Source of the DNA: an uncultured Brevibacillus sp.
Lineage (GTDB): Bacteria; Bacillota; Bacilli; Brevibacillales; Brevibacillaceae
Assembly (NCBI RefSeq): GCF_947502445.1
Contig: NZ_CANMZW010000015.1
Coordinates: 55,199-119,198 of the forward strand
DNA: 64,000 nucleotides
Direction of reading: 5' to 3'
The notes under the pieces are model-generated. The model was given only the letters and a program-made list of their open reading frames with translations. It ran no database searches and was not told where the DNA came from. Positions within the stretch are counted from its first letter, which is position 1. Every line of letters begins with the position of its first letter. The position numbers were made by a program, and so were the translations under genes. Positions 53,580 through 61,947 of the stretch are shown here, piece after piece.

Positions 53580-55074
53580 CGTAACGTCGCTCCCTTGTGA
53601 AGATCATATTCTGGATTTCATAACGTTCTGTCAGACGCAAGCGGCCAGGCAACTCCGTCACTCGGATGATTTCACTGGGGGCAAGTTGCGACAGTACCTC
53701 TTTCAACAAGTGATTTTCCTCTTCACCCTCAGACTTTTGCAGCGGAGTGCGTTGGTGCAACAACAACCAAAAATCATAAAAAGAACGATGCTTGAGCCAA
53801 GCATCATCGCCATTTTCCCAGAGTTGGACCGCCACCTCTTCAAGAGTTATCTCGTTCTTCTCTCCCAATAGAGAGAAGATGCGTTGCATGAGCGTCCCGA
53901 AATTAGCCTGCTGAATCATAGAGTGCGCTTGCTCTTGTTCGTTAGTGACCTCCTCGAATTCCTCTTGCTCTTCCTCCTCTTGGGCGACGCCGATCCGTTG
54001 TTTTTCAAAGACAGCCAACGGAGACCAACTGGCCATTTGCTCCAGCCCAAGAAATGGTTCCAGCAAGGTCCTCGTCGCGAACAGCGGCAAAGGAGTAGAG
54101 ACCAGTCTGGAAACGATTTCCTGATCAAAGTTAAACGATTGCAGCGCAACATGGTATAACGATTCTTGCGCAGCCTGAAGAGCCGTCGTTTTCAGTGCAA
54201 TACTATCCTTTAACAGTTGGGTGTGGGCAAAATGAACCTCTCCTAGCTCGCGGTCAATGCGCAAAATATATTCGTATGCTCTCTGCTCCTTGCCATCTTT
54301 TCGTTCGTACAGAAGACGCTCTTTGGTCTCATCTACAAAGGTTTGCAGTTCCGTAAATTCCTCATGCTCCCGCGCGAGTCGTGTATGTATATCTTCTATC
54401 ACCTGCTTGAAGCGAAGATAGGTTTCCTCGGAGACCATGCTTCGCTGCACCTCATGCTTAATCCGCAAGATACGTTCTTTCAGCGTCTCCACATCTACGC
54501 TCATCTCGCTGATTTGACGTAGCGCGCCTGCGAACTCTCCTTTTTCTAATTGTTTGCGCAAGAGCAATTGGTTGATAGACAAATGAAATTCCCGGAAAAA
54601 CTCCTTCGTGGCAAAAACCAGCTCCAGACCATGCTCATCCAAAGAGTAATATTGCTTGTTGGAAGAAAGATCTCCACGCTCTGCTTTCAGGATGGAATAC
54701 TCCACACTATCCATTTGACGAGTCTCCCAGTTGTAGAAGGTTCGGGCATTGCGCTTACCGCTTGGAGGACGAAATACGTCCACAATCGTTCTGGCGAGTT
54801 TCTCAAAACCTTCTTTATCCAAATCGATCTCGCCTTGATTCATCTGCTGCAGATACTCGGCAAGTTCTTTCGCACCCGCCTTTTTGTTGCGTAATAGCAT
54901 ATTCTCAAAAAAGAACAGGAGGGCAAGGAACCCAAGCCCAAAGAAATCAATCGGACGATCTTGTCGGTCTTTCTCCCGTTTTGCTTCTAATTTGTGCAAG
55001 GGATCAAACAAGGCAAGTCGCTGAATTCGTTCCTTGTATCCTTCCACCATTCCTGTCAATCGGTCTATTTGCAA
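53572..55074 (-). CDS. jetA: Wadjet kleisin subunit JetA
   Basis: 500-residue JetA, MukF-like kleisin that closes the JetC ring. The N-terminal part has LALFDPLHKLEAKREKDRQD. It continues with winged-helix and helical segments (FARTFYNWETRQMDSVEYSI-type NARTFYNWETRQMDSVEYSI, YSLDEHGLELVFATKEFFRE), a central coiled region with RILRIKHEVQRSMVSEETYL, and a C-terminal domain (EIIRVTELPGRLRLTERYEI). The start is a TTG at 55074 with AAGGAGGTG upstream, overlapping the jetD stop region. Length and order fit the family. Confidence 0.92.
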   Translation of the reverse strand: MQIDRLTGMVEGYKERIQRLALFDPLHKLEAKREKDRQDRPIDFFGLGFLALLFFFENMLLRNKKAGAKELAEYLQQMNQGEIDLDKEGFEKLARTIVDVFRPPSGKRNARTFYNWETRQMDSVEYSILKAERGDLSSNKQYYSLDEHGLELVFATKEFFREFHLSINQLLLRKQLEKGEFAGALRQISEMSVDVETLKERILRIKHEVQRSMVSEETYLRFKQVIEDIHTRLAREHEEFTELQTFVDETKERLLYERKDGKEQRAYEYILRIDRELGEVHFAHTQLLKDSIALKTTALQAAQESLYHVALQSFNFDQEIVSRLVSTPLPLFATRTLLEPFLGLEQMASWSPLAVFEKQRIGVAQEEEEQEEFEEVTNEQEQAHSMIQQANFGTLMQRIFSLLGEKNEITLEEVAVQLWENGDDAWLKHRSFYDFWLLLHQRTPLQKSEGEEENHLLKEVLSQLAPSEIIRVTELPGRLRLTERYEIQNMIFTRERRYDV

Positions 55075-55078
55075 AACC

Positions 55079-56122
55079 TTACACCTCCTTTTCCATCATG
55101 CGGATGACAGACTGAGTCATGCTCTCTCGTAACCGCTCGGCCTCAAGCGCTTCTTGAGGAAGGTATTGTCCGCTTTGCAGAAGTCGTTGGACAAGCTCCC
55201 CTTCATTAATCGGCAAGAAAGAAATGAATTGCCTAACCGCCTGCACTCTGGCAGCTTGCGTAACTTTCCCGGTAGATGGACGTTGTTTGAGCAATGCTTG
55301 GTACAGGTATACTGCCGGAACGACTTTCCATTTCTCAAACAACATATGCCAAATGGCAATGCCCTCGTGGTCGAGGTCGCCAAAATATTCGTAACGCTGT
55401 TCAATCTCGTGCCCCAATCCAAGCTGGGCAGACAGATTCCCCAAACCAGAAGCCACCTTCCAGCCTGCTCCATAGATCAAACTGGTATAAGGTGTTTTGG
55501 TAAGGATCGGCTGAATAGCGTAAAACGTTGTCTTATTTTCAACAATCAAGTGGTTACAAACGTTTCGGTTCTCGTGATATCTGCTGATATTAACCGCTAG
55601 CATCAACGGATCTGGCAGTGCGGATATTTTAAGCAAATCCCACACGCCGATTGTATCCAGCAGCTTTCTACCGCCTTTTTCGTCCAACCATTTTTCATCC
55701 CCCACCAGTTGAAAGGACCGTTCCGGCGGGGTGGCTTCCTCTTGAGGAATACCTTGTTGTGTGAGAAAGTCGTGTATTTTTTCAATGTATGGCAAATCCT
55801 TTTGCCATCTCGATACGGTTTGTGAAAAATAGGCATCCAACTTGATCATTAGATGCATTCGCAATTGTGCAGATTGAATCACTTGTTTCAAGGGCTCAGC
55901 GACAACAGATTTACGAATGCGGAAGGTTAGAGGTAGTGAAGGCAGCTTCCCGTTCGTCCCATGTTTCATGATGGGAATGAGAATCTGGTTATCTAGCAGT
56001 TTTTGTATGTTTTGTTGAAAGGTGATATATCTCATAGCTGGATCTGCCAGATTTTCGAGCTGACCTAGGGATATTTTGGTATTTTTATAGGATTGCAGAA
56101 ATTGGAGTAGCTTGTCGTACAT
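55079..56122 (-). CDS. jetD: Wadjet nuclease subunit JetD (Toprim, DUF2220)
   Basis: 347 residues. The N-terminal half (DUF3322-like) binds DNA; the C-terminal Toprim domain (DUF2220) cuts. Toprim acidic residues are Glu195 (HLIVENKTTFYAI) and the DxD pair Asp249/Asp251 (YFGDLDHEGIAIWHM). JetD is known to cleave small circular DNA after JetABC extrusion, which excludes plasmids. ATG 56122 after GAGAGGTG; first gene of the operon. Here jetD comes first, unlike the better-known A-B-C-D order. All signature residues are intact. Confidence 0.95.
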   Translation of the reverse strand: MYDKLLQFLQSYKNTKISLGQLENLADPAMRYITFQQNIQKLLDNQILIPIMKHGTNGKLPSLPLTFRIRKSVVAEPLKQVIQSAQLRMHLMIKLDAYFSQTVSRWQKDLPYIEKIHDFLTQQGIPQEEATPPERSFQLVGDEKWLDEKGGRKLLDTIGVWDLLKISALPDPLMLAVNISRYHENRNVCNHLIVENKTTFYAIQPILTKTPYTSLIYGAGWKVASGLGNLSAQLGLGHEIEQRYEYFGDLDHEGIAIWHMLFEKWKVVPAVYLYQALLKQRPSTGKVTQAARVQAVRQFISFLPINEGELVQRLLQSGQYLPQEALEAERLRESMTQSVIRMMEKEV

Positions 56123-56505
56123 TGTATCACCTCTCTTACATTATACGGGAAATGTAAGAGGGCTGTGGAGGATGGATTTGGAGTTTGTTTAAATTGAGGG
56201 GATTGTACCCAATTTCTAGAAAAAAGGTTTTTAATAATCTATATTTTATTCGATTCATTAAATCATTTTGGATAAATAACAAAGCCCTCCTCGGATTATT
56301 CGTCCAAAGGAGGGCTACGTTATTGTAGGGAAATTTTATACATTGACCGATCAACCCAAAGGAAGTTAACTGAAGACCCTGATTCATTCAATGTTAGAGC
56401 TCAATGGATTCATTACTTGCCACAATTTTTCAATATGTGCAACCACTGCTATTTATATCCATCGTATTCTATGGTCTTTCTCATCTAAAATTAGTCAATC
56501 CCTTG
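56123..56505. other. spacer upstream of the Wadjet operon
   Basis: AT-rich 383 bases that should contain the jetD promoter. Apart from the terminator at 56283-56316 I see no gene; an 83-codon frame here lacks a ribosome site and protein-like composition. Confidence 0.55.
56283..56316 (-). terminator. intrinsic terminator before the Wadjet operon
   Basis: AGCCCTCCT pairs with AGGAGGGCT around a 16-base loop, followed on the - strand by TTGTTATTTAT. It would insulate jetD from the DUF4183 genes. Confidence 0.65.
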
Positions 56506-56922
56506 TTAAGATATGGTAATTTTGATGAACTGCAGGATGAGGGGGACCCCCTGCACTGGAACGTCACTTAAGATCAATACACCAGGTTGCACCGTATATA
56601 AGTTGGGAGCTTGAAGAATTCCGTTAATAAAAAGATTAACAATTGATACACCGTTAGGATCAAGTATGCCAGAAGTGCTGAATTGTAGCACTGCATCACT
56701 GTTTGTATACACATTTTTTGTACCATCAGAAATAGCCGTATACTGAGTCGTTTCTGTATGAAGTAAACCAGGTGTACACGGACATGGCGGGCACGCGGGA
56801 CATGGTTGTACTGGAAAAATGTCAGGACAGCCCATTGGTGGGATTATGAGAAAATGTTCTTTCGTATAATATGTCTTATTTACTGCACTTCTTTGTGTTA
56901 ATTTTTGCTTCAATAAAATCAC
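56506..56922 (-). CDS. DUF4183 protein with Cys/Pro-rich head (spore-surface type)
   Basis: 138 residues. The C-terminal 85 form a DUF4183 domain: TETTQYTAISDGTKNVYTNS, VSIVNLFINGILQAPNLYTV and GVPLILQFIKITI. A Cys/Pro-rich stretch (QPCPACPPCPCTPG) precedes it, as in collagen-like or exosporium-associated proteins of spore formers. The start is uncertain: GTG at 56922 is close to AAAGGACG, other starts are possible. Likely made during sporulation and placed in the spore outer layer; sigma-E/K control is not visible. Confidence 0.75.
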   Translation of the reverse strand: MILLKQKLTQRSAVNKTYYTKEHFLIIPPMGCPDIFPVQPCPACPPCPCTPGLLHTETTQYTAISDGTKNVYTNSDAVLQFSTSGILDPNGVSIVNLFINGILQAPNLYTVQPGVLILSDVPVQGVPLILQFIKITIS

Positions 56923-57067
56923 CGTCCTTTCTTGCAGTGATTCATCTTTTCAACAATTTTTAACGCTAAGCCCACTCTCCTTCTTAATCCTTTTATCCGC
57001 TCTATTGAAATGGGGTTAACCCCAGAAAAATAAGATTTATCTGGGGCGCCCATTCTTCTCTTTGCTT

Positions 57068-57352
57068 CTAGTTGACCACGAATTCTACAGTGACAGGTGT
57101 ACCCCCGTTTTCAGCATCTCCATCTGGAATGGTAAGTGTGGAAGTTGTAACTGTCGAGGTATTTCCCTGTTGCAGAACACCGTTAATGTAGAGATTGTAA
57201 TAAGCAAACGTACTGGGAAATGCGGTGGCTGCGGCTCCTGCATCATTATTAAAAGCAGTTGCTGCAATAGCAAATGTTGCACCAGTGCCTGTCCCGGTTC
57301 CCATCGTTGAATGAAATCTCACTGAGGTGATAAAGGGTTTGATGATCGCCAT
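57068..57352 (-). CDS. DUF4183 protein
   Basis: 94 residues, a DUF4183 domain on its own: AIIKPFITSVRFHSTMGTGT, a Gly/Thr/Ala-rich segment, YYNLYINGVLQQGNTSTVTT and PVTVEFVVN. GGAGGTG gives ATG 57352. It is a paralogue of the 56506 protein (shared NLYINGVLQ/NLFINGILQ core), and both are on the same strand. In spore formers this family occurs in exosporium or appendage proteins. Confidence 0.82.
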   Translation of the reverse strand: MAIIKPFITSVRFHSTMGTGTGTGATFAIAATAFNNDAGAAATAFPSTFAYYNLYINGVLQQGNTSTVTTSTLTIPDGDAENGGTPVTVEFVVN

Positions 57353-57782
57353 TTCAAACACCTCCTCAAAATTGTAAATATAAGGAAACTCCTTATTCCT
57401 TAACAGTAAATGAATTGTTTTCTATTTCTGACACGTACAAATCGCATTGGGAATTCGTATATTTTTAATGTATCTCTTGTTTCCGTTTTCTCATTTTTCC
57501 TTCCTTTCCCATGCCTCCAAAACCGTCATCGTGTCTGGTTCAGACCATTGCCAATCACTCTGAGTACCTTTCTCTCGATATCAGACATTTGTTCTGTATT
57601 ACATGCGAGAACATACGAACACCCAAATACCCCAAAAAAGTACGCATACAACAAGGTGTACAGCGAGCAACGTTTGATATTTACTCGCTGATTAAGAAGT
57701 TGTTCAAATAAACAGGGGTCTTTCGTAAGGAAATAAATGGGTAAGGTTGTAAAATATGAAAACTTAAGTAGGTGAAGAATTC
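57353..57782. other. spacer without recognised gene
   Basis: 430 bases. A + strand frame at 57511-57711 (YLSLDIRHLFCITCENIRTP) has protein-like parts but no ribosome site or known family. It may be another decayed fragment. Confidence 0.45.
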
Positions 57783-57977
57783 ATGAAATGGGATGACTTA
57801 GTTGAAGAAGTCTCATTTGATCCAAAAGAAGATAGCAACGAACTATATCCTCATCTTCAAAAAAGAAAATCGCTTCCTTTAAGGGAGGCGGTTGAAGGAA
57901 TGATTGCTTGTCACGATAGCTGTGTTGCTAAATGTGTTGTAAACGATAGCTCTCGATCACATTGGTTGTATATATAA
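57783..57977 (+). CDS. short ORF, probably 3' truncated by the IS256 remnant
   Basis: 64 codons from ATG 57783 with AGGTGAAG nine bases upstream. The acidic N-terminus MKWDDLVEEVSFDPKEDSNE and RKSLPLREAVEGMIACHDS look genuine. The last ~14 residues are read from the antisense of an IS256 transposase remnant, so the original C-terminus is lost. Family not recognised. Confidence 0.45.
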   Translation: MKWDDLVEEVSFDPKEDSNELYPHLQKRKSLPLREAVEGMIACHDSCVAKCVVNDSSRSHWLYI

Positions 57978-58149
57978 GTCGTCGCATCTCTTGTGGGTAC
58001 TTAAAAAAGGTGGACAATTCACACCAGTTATTTCTCCAGGGTCGGACGATCAATGAATATTTTTTGCCCCACTTTTCTTCGAATGTATCCAGTTTTCGGA
58101 GAGCCAATTCTTCCGTTTATGCTTTGTAAATCGGTTTTAGATCAGCCGA
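57940..58149 (-). pseudogene. IS256-family transposase remnant
   Basis: The - strand reads ADLKPIYKA, an in-frame stop, then EELALRKLDTFEEKWGKKYS, IVRPWRNNWCELSTFFKYPQ and EMRRLIYTTNVIESY. This is the C-terminal part of IS256-type DDE transposases (family hallmark FxYPxxxRxxIYTTNxIE). About 65 of the usual 400 residues remain, with no inverted repeats seen. Confidence 0.75.
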
Positions 58150-58411
58150 ACCCCTCTATATCGTATTTCATTTAAAACAGAAAGCGCTTTCAACCAACGA
58201 GTTGATATCGTTTCCGAATATATTACCGATGACATATTGGGTCATGTAAATAACTGGATCCAGATGAAGACTTGGCGTGATTCCGTCAAACAATCTGACA
58301 AACAGGATTACGGCGAAGCTTTTGAACTAATTGTCATGCTCAAAGAATACTGGTTAGACTTAATTGGAAATTACGGAGGCATTTACGGCATCCCAATCAT
58401 CGGATCATCCG

Positions 58412-58530
58412 TACAGTATCGATACAAACCCCTGTATATACTGTGCCGCCTTCAGACAGAATCGCTGCCCCAACTCCCCCAGCGCTCGCATATTCCGATA
58501 GCTTCCGTGGATTGAGAACAGCATTTGCCT
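58412..58530 (-). pseudogene. cytidine deaminase-like remnant
   Basis: The - strand reads NAVLNPRKLSEYASAGGVGA then AILSEGGTVYTGVCIDT, where the pattern breaks off just before the zinc-binding CAEHAA motif expected for cytidine deaminase-like proteins. No start is visible. A + strand frame at 58237-58515 covers the same bases and is judged a shadow there. Confidence 0.6.
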
Positions 58531-58683
58531 TTCTGTAGAGTTCAGAAAACATCATCTTTTTCAGCCCCATCTATTTTCGTACAGTTAAACTATTTGCTAT
58601 TTTTACAAGATACCACTCCAGTGCTTTTCGTTCAAATTCGTTCACAAACGTTCATTAAAACTCCCTTTTTGTCAACTGACACG

Positions 58684-60024
58684 TCACGCAGACTCTTCGA
58701 AAATGAATTGCGGAGGTTTTTGCCTAAATCCTTTTGTTAGATAGAGAAGATAGACAAAGCCAACTGCATTCCACATCAGTCCAAGAATAAGAGCATGAAT
58801 ATTCAGGTTAGTCCAAAGAAATAGGATGAATCCCATGCCGATGAGCGGAGAAAGGAAATAGTTGAGAATCGTTTTTGGCGTGCGCAAGTTTTCTCGCTTG
58901 GCGTAGTACACAATCACCGATAAATTGGTGAACGTAAATGCTGTGAATGCGCCGAAATTGATGAACGAAGAGGTCGTGAGCAAATCAAGAAACAATGCAG
59001 TAAGCGCAACGATACCGGTTAAAAGGATGTTGTAAACAGGTACGCCCGTACGCGGATGTATGTAACCGAAAATTTTGCGAGGCAAAACATTATCCCGGCC
59101 CATCGCATACAAGAGTCGAGACGCGCTAATTTGTGAAGCGATACCGGAAGCGATGGATGAAACAACCGCAACGCCGAGGAAAAGAGACTGGAAGAAGACC
59201 CCGCCAATTTTTTCTGCGATTTCAACGGATGCTCCATCAAGATTGTTGAATATTGTGACTTCAGGGAATGCAGATTGCATGATATACGTCACGATGATAG
59301 CTGATAATCCTGCATAGAGCGCAATTAGAAAGATAGCTCGCGGAATCGTTTTTTGAGGATCAATCGTCTCTTCCGACAAGGTGGTGATTGCATCAAATCC
59401 GAGAAAAGAGTAAGCGAGCAGGGACGAACCAGCCAATAATACAGACCATGTCAAATCGGGAGAGTAGAAAGGACGCAATGAAAATAGCTGCGTTGTCCCT
59501 TCCCCATGCAAAAATGTTCGAATTAAAAGCACAACAAAAATTACGATTACAACCAACTGTAAGAATACAATGATCGAATTAAATGTCACCGTTACTTTCA
59601 AACTGAAGATGTTGGCCAAAGTGATCACTAGGATAAGCCCAACAATCCACACCCAAGAAGGAATTTCCGGAAACACAGCGGACATAAAGAGGCTGATGAC
59701 CAATGCATTTACCATGGGGAAAAACAGATAATCACACAGCGCCGACCATCCAACAAGAAAACCTAAGTTTGGACTTAGTACCTGCTGCGTATATGTATAG
59801 GCTGAACCTGATCGCGGAAATGCCTGTGCCATCTTGCTGTAACTAGATGCGGTAAAAAGAATGGCCGCCATGGTAACGAGGTAAGATGCAGGAACGTGGC
59901 CATTCGTTATCTCTGTTGCGATTCCATACGTATCAAATACTCCGATAGGTGCTAAAAAAGCTAGTCCTAAGGCAAAAACATGCCAAAGTTTTAATGAACG
60001 TTTTAATTCAGCTTTTTGTTCCAC
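58684..60024 (-). CDS. APC-family amino acid permease
   Basis: 446-residue transporter with about twelve membrane segments. It opens with LKRSLKLWHVFALGLAFLAP and GIATEITNGHVPASYLV, then FPRSGSAYTYTQQVLSPNLG, SFLGFDAITTLSEETIDPQK and ISASRLLYAMGRDNVLPRKI, all typical of the amino acid/polyamine/organocation superfamily. A longer open frame includes the agmatinase remnant, but GTG 60024 with GGGGG upstream gives the normal N-terminus. Its substrate could be an amino acid or polyamine; proximity to agmatinase suggests agmatine or a related amine, by inference. Confidence 0.92.
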   Translation of the reverse strand: MEQKAELKRSLKLWHVFALGLAFLAPIGVFDTYGIATEITNGHVPASYLVTMAAILFTASSYSKMAQAFPRSGSAYTYTQQVLSPNLGFLVGWSALCDYLFFPMVNALVISLFMSAVFPEIPSWVWIVGLILVITLANIFSLKVTVTFNSIIVFLQLVVIVIFVVLLIRTFLHGEGTTQLFSLRPFYSPDLTWSVLLAGSSLLAYSFLGFDAITTLSEETIDPQKTIPRAIFLIALYAGLSAIIVTYIMQSAFPEVTIFNNLDGASVEIAEKIGGVFFQSLFLGVAVVSSIASGIASQISASRLLYAMGRDNVLPRKIFGYIHPRTGVPVYNILLTGIVALTALFLDLLTTSSFINFGAFTAFTFTNLSVIVYYAKRENLRTPKTILNYFLSPLIGMGFILFLWTNLNIHALILGLMWNAVGFVYLLYLTKGFRQKPPQFIFEESA

Positions 60025-60089
60025 GGATTGATACCCCCATACGTTTGAATGCAAGCGCTTTTTAAAATAGGAAATACAGTGTTGTTTTG

Positions 60090-60119
60090 AAAGCAGCCGA
60101 CTTGCAAATCGGCTGCTTT
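60090..60119 (-). terminator. hairpin at the former end of the agmatinase gene
   Basis: AAAGCAGCCGA pairs with TCGGCTGCTTT around an 8-base loop. It now lies inside an open frame that joins agmatinase and permease. Confidence 0.7.
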
Positions 60120-60129
60120 GGAATGAGTT

Positions 60130-60469
60130 ACCAGAAAGAATCGCCTCTCGCACAATTTTGGCGCCCAGTGCTGCCGTAATGCCTGCATGGTCATAAGGAG
60201 GAGAGACCTCGACTAGGTCCATTCCAACAATTTGTTGACCCTTCAGCAATCGAATGGCATTCAGAATTTTAAACGAGGATACTCCGCCAGGTTCTTGCGT
60301 TCCCGTACCAGGAGCATAGGCCGGATCAACCACATCAATATCCAAGGTGATGTAAATCGGACGTCCATTGATTTCTGCCGAATAAGACTACCTTCGCTTG
60401 ATTGCGATCCGAAATCGATTTAATGAAGCTACCTGGTTGCATATAAGAAACGATTGTATTTGATCCCAT
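60130..60469 (-). pseudogene. agmatinase/arginase-family gene with internal deletion
   Basis: The 5' end is normal: GAGGAAG, then ATG 60469 and MGSNTIVSYMQPGSFIKSIS followed by QAKVVLFG. Near 60388 the frame shifts and the sequence continues as the C-terminal part: EINGRPIYITLDIDVVDPAY, APGTGTQEPGGVSS and VGMDLVEVSPPYDHAGITAA. The DIDVVDPAYAPG metal-binding motif identifies ureohydrolases such as SpeB. Roughly half of the enzyme, including the first metal motifs, is missing. The usual stop codon is also lost, so the frame runs on into the permease. Confidence 0.85.
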
Positions 60470-60895
60470 CTTTCTTCCTCCTCAGAAGTCGTTTTTATTT
60501 TGTGAGCGGATTCTTAATTTAGAATAATCTGAAATTAATTGACAGGAGAACAGAAATTAAAAACAGTTTGTTTCCCATATAATCCTCCAAGTAATTTATA
60601 TCAAAAGTACAAAAGCCAACGTTTTGACTTGGTACGATATGATCCAATGAAATGAACACAGAAAACTATTTTAGTATTTTTGGTTTTATCAGCCGTAATA
60701 GGAAGAATCAAAGAATGTTATCTTTTATTCTCAGCAATAAGCCCATATAGCATAATATCTAAAATTCCTGACAATGCTTCGGAGATGTAATCCGGTTTTC
60801 CATATAAAATTTTTGGGCCAGTGTCGTATTCATTGTTTCAATTGTGGGTTGTTTACTATACAAAGATCTCCTCCGATTCTCCTGTAAACGACCAC
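60470..60895. other. spacer with an unidentified coding scrap
   Basis: On the - strand, 60718-60832 reads EYDTGPKILYGKPDYISEAL then SGILDIMLYGLIAENKR to a stop, which looks like the end of a lost gene; family not recognised. The rest is AT-rich and holds no gene I can support. Confidence 0.4.
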
Positions 60896-61771
60896 CTAAT
60901 TATCATTCGGTTGGTTCATTTTGAAACCGTTCACAAACCAATCCACGATGAACAGTTCTTCCTCAATAAGTGCTCTTCCAATGAAATGAGAGAGGCCCGC
61001 ACATATAGCCGAGTGATCATTCCCGTGTTGGCCAAGTAACGTGCTGATTTTCCGATAGAAATCCGCTTCTTGCTGAAATTCAGCTTTGGTTAAAGGATCA
61101 CGATGCGAAATGATGTAATGATCAGCATCGTATGTTTGCAGACGATCCAGTAGCACGAGAACGTTTTGAGTCGTATATTTCCAATCTCCATTGTAATAAT
61201 CCGGATACAGGCAGTCCCCGAGAAATAACACCTTATCTTCTTTCACGTAGACAATACAGGAGTCTGAAGAATGATCTCCTCCAACATGCTCGATCAAACA
61301 GTTGACTCCCCCTAAATCTAGTTCAAGCTTTTGTTCAAACACGATAGACGGTGTTTCGATGCGGATATCCCTGTGCGTTGGAAACTCCTTTTTGATCATC
61401 TCGGCGCAAAACGGAATCTCACTGCCCGCTTTGACCCGCTCGTCCAGCGCCTCGTCTGTCCAAGCCAAGCCTTGCAGCTTTACCAACTGTTCTTGTGTGC
61501 CAACATGCGAAATGATTGGCAGATTCATTCTGCTGCATCCGAATACATGATCCCAATGCCAATGCGTTAACACAAGAAAGTCGATTTTCTTTTCATTGTG
61601 TTTCGCCAGCTCTTGAAGAAAAAGATTGGCATGCACGGAAGAGTTCCCTGCGTCAATCCCAAGCGTGAGGTTCGCCCCGGAAATGGAGGCAAGAATCGGC
61701 CGATCCGTATGATCATCGTGAGGCATGTAGATGATGTGATCTGTAATACGTCTCAAAATAGTCTTCAACAT
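60896..61771 (-). CDS. metallo-beta-lactamase-fold hydrolase
   Basis: 291 residues of the MBL fold. The metal motif is complete in LTHWHWDHVFG (His70, His72, Asp74, His75), followed by HVGGDHSSDS, VLFLGDCLYPDYYNG and HYIISHRDPL. AGGAGGACACG precedes ATG 61771. It lies 177 bases after the MerR-type gene on the same strand and is probably controlled by it. Substrate unknown; family members hydrolyse lactones, thioesters or beta-lactams. Confidence 0.9.
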   Translation of the reverse strand: MLKTILRRITDHIIYMPHDDHTDRPILASISGANLTLGIDAGNSSVHANLFLQELAKHNEKKIDFLVLTHWHWDHVFGCSRMNLPIISHVGTQEQLVKLQGLAWTDEALDERVKAGSEIPFCAEMIKKEFPTHRDIRIETPSIVFEQKLELDLGGVNCLIEHVGGDHSSDSCIVYVKEDKVLFLGDCLYPDYYNGDWKYTTQNVLVLLDRLQTYDADHYIISHRDPLTKAEFQQEADFYRKISTLLGQHGNDHSAICAGLSHFIGRALIEEELFIVDWFVNGFKMNQPNDN

Positions 61772-61903
61772 TCGTGTCCTCCTACGTTCAGTAATTCGGT
61801 TTTCCAATTAAAAATCATTGGGGAAATCCTCCTTTCCTTATGTAGTTTAAGTCTCAACTGTGACATAGTGTTAAAGTCAATAGCGAGGGGGCTTTATTCA
61901 TAA

Positions 61904-61930
61904 CAAAAAAAACGCCCAGTTGGGCGAAAT
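61904..61930 (-). terminator. intrinsic terminator of the MerR-type gene
   Basis: CGCCCAACTGGGCG followed on the - strand by T8. It would mostly separate the MerR gene from the hydrolase gene. Confidence 0.8.
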
Positions 61931-61947
61931 GATTGGGTGTTCGTCAT

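Noticed and set aside
48403..56122. MksBEF(G) condensin as an alternative to Wadjet
   Set aside because: A JetD-type Toprim subunit is present in the operon and subunit sizes fit JetA-D; Mks and Wadjet are names for the same broad family when the nuclease is present.
56136..56387. 83-codon frame upstream of jetD
   Set aside because: It runs across a terminator hairpin, has no ribosome site and looks non-coding; it is not a fifth Wadjet gene.
58237..58515. 92-codon + strand ORF
   Set aside because: Its second half is antisense to a recognisable cytidine deaminase remnant. The first half (WRDSVKQSDKQDYGEAFELI) may be coding, but no family could be named.
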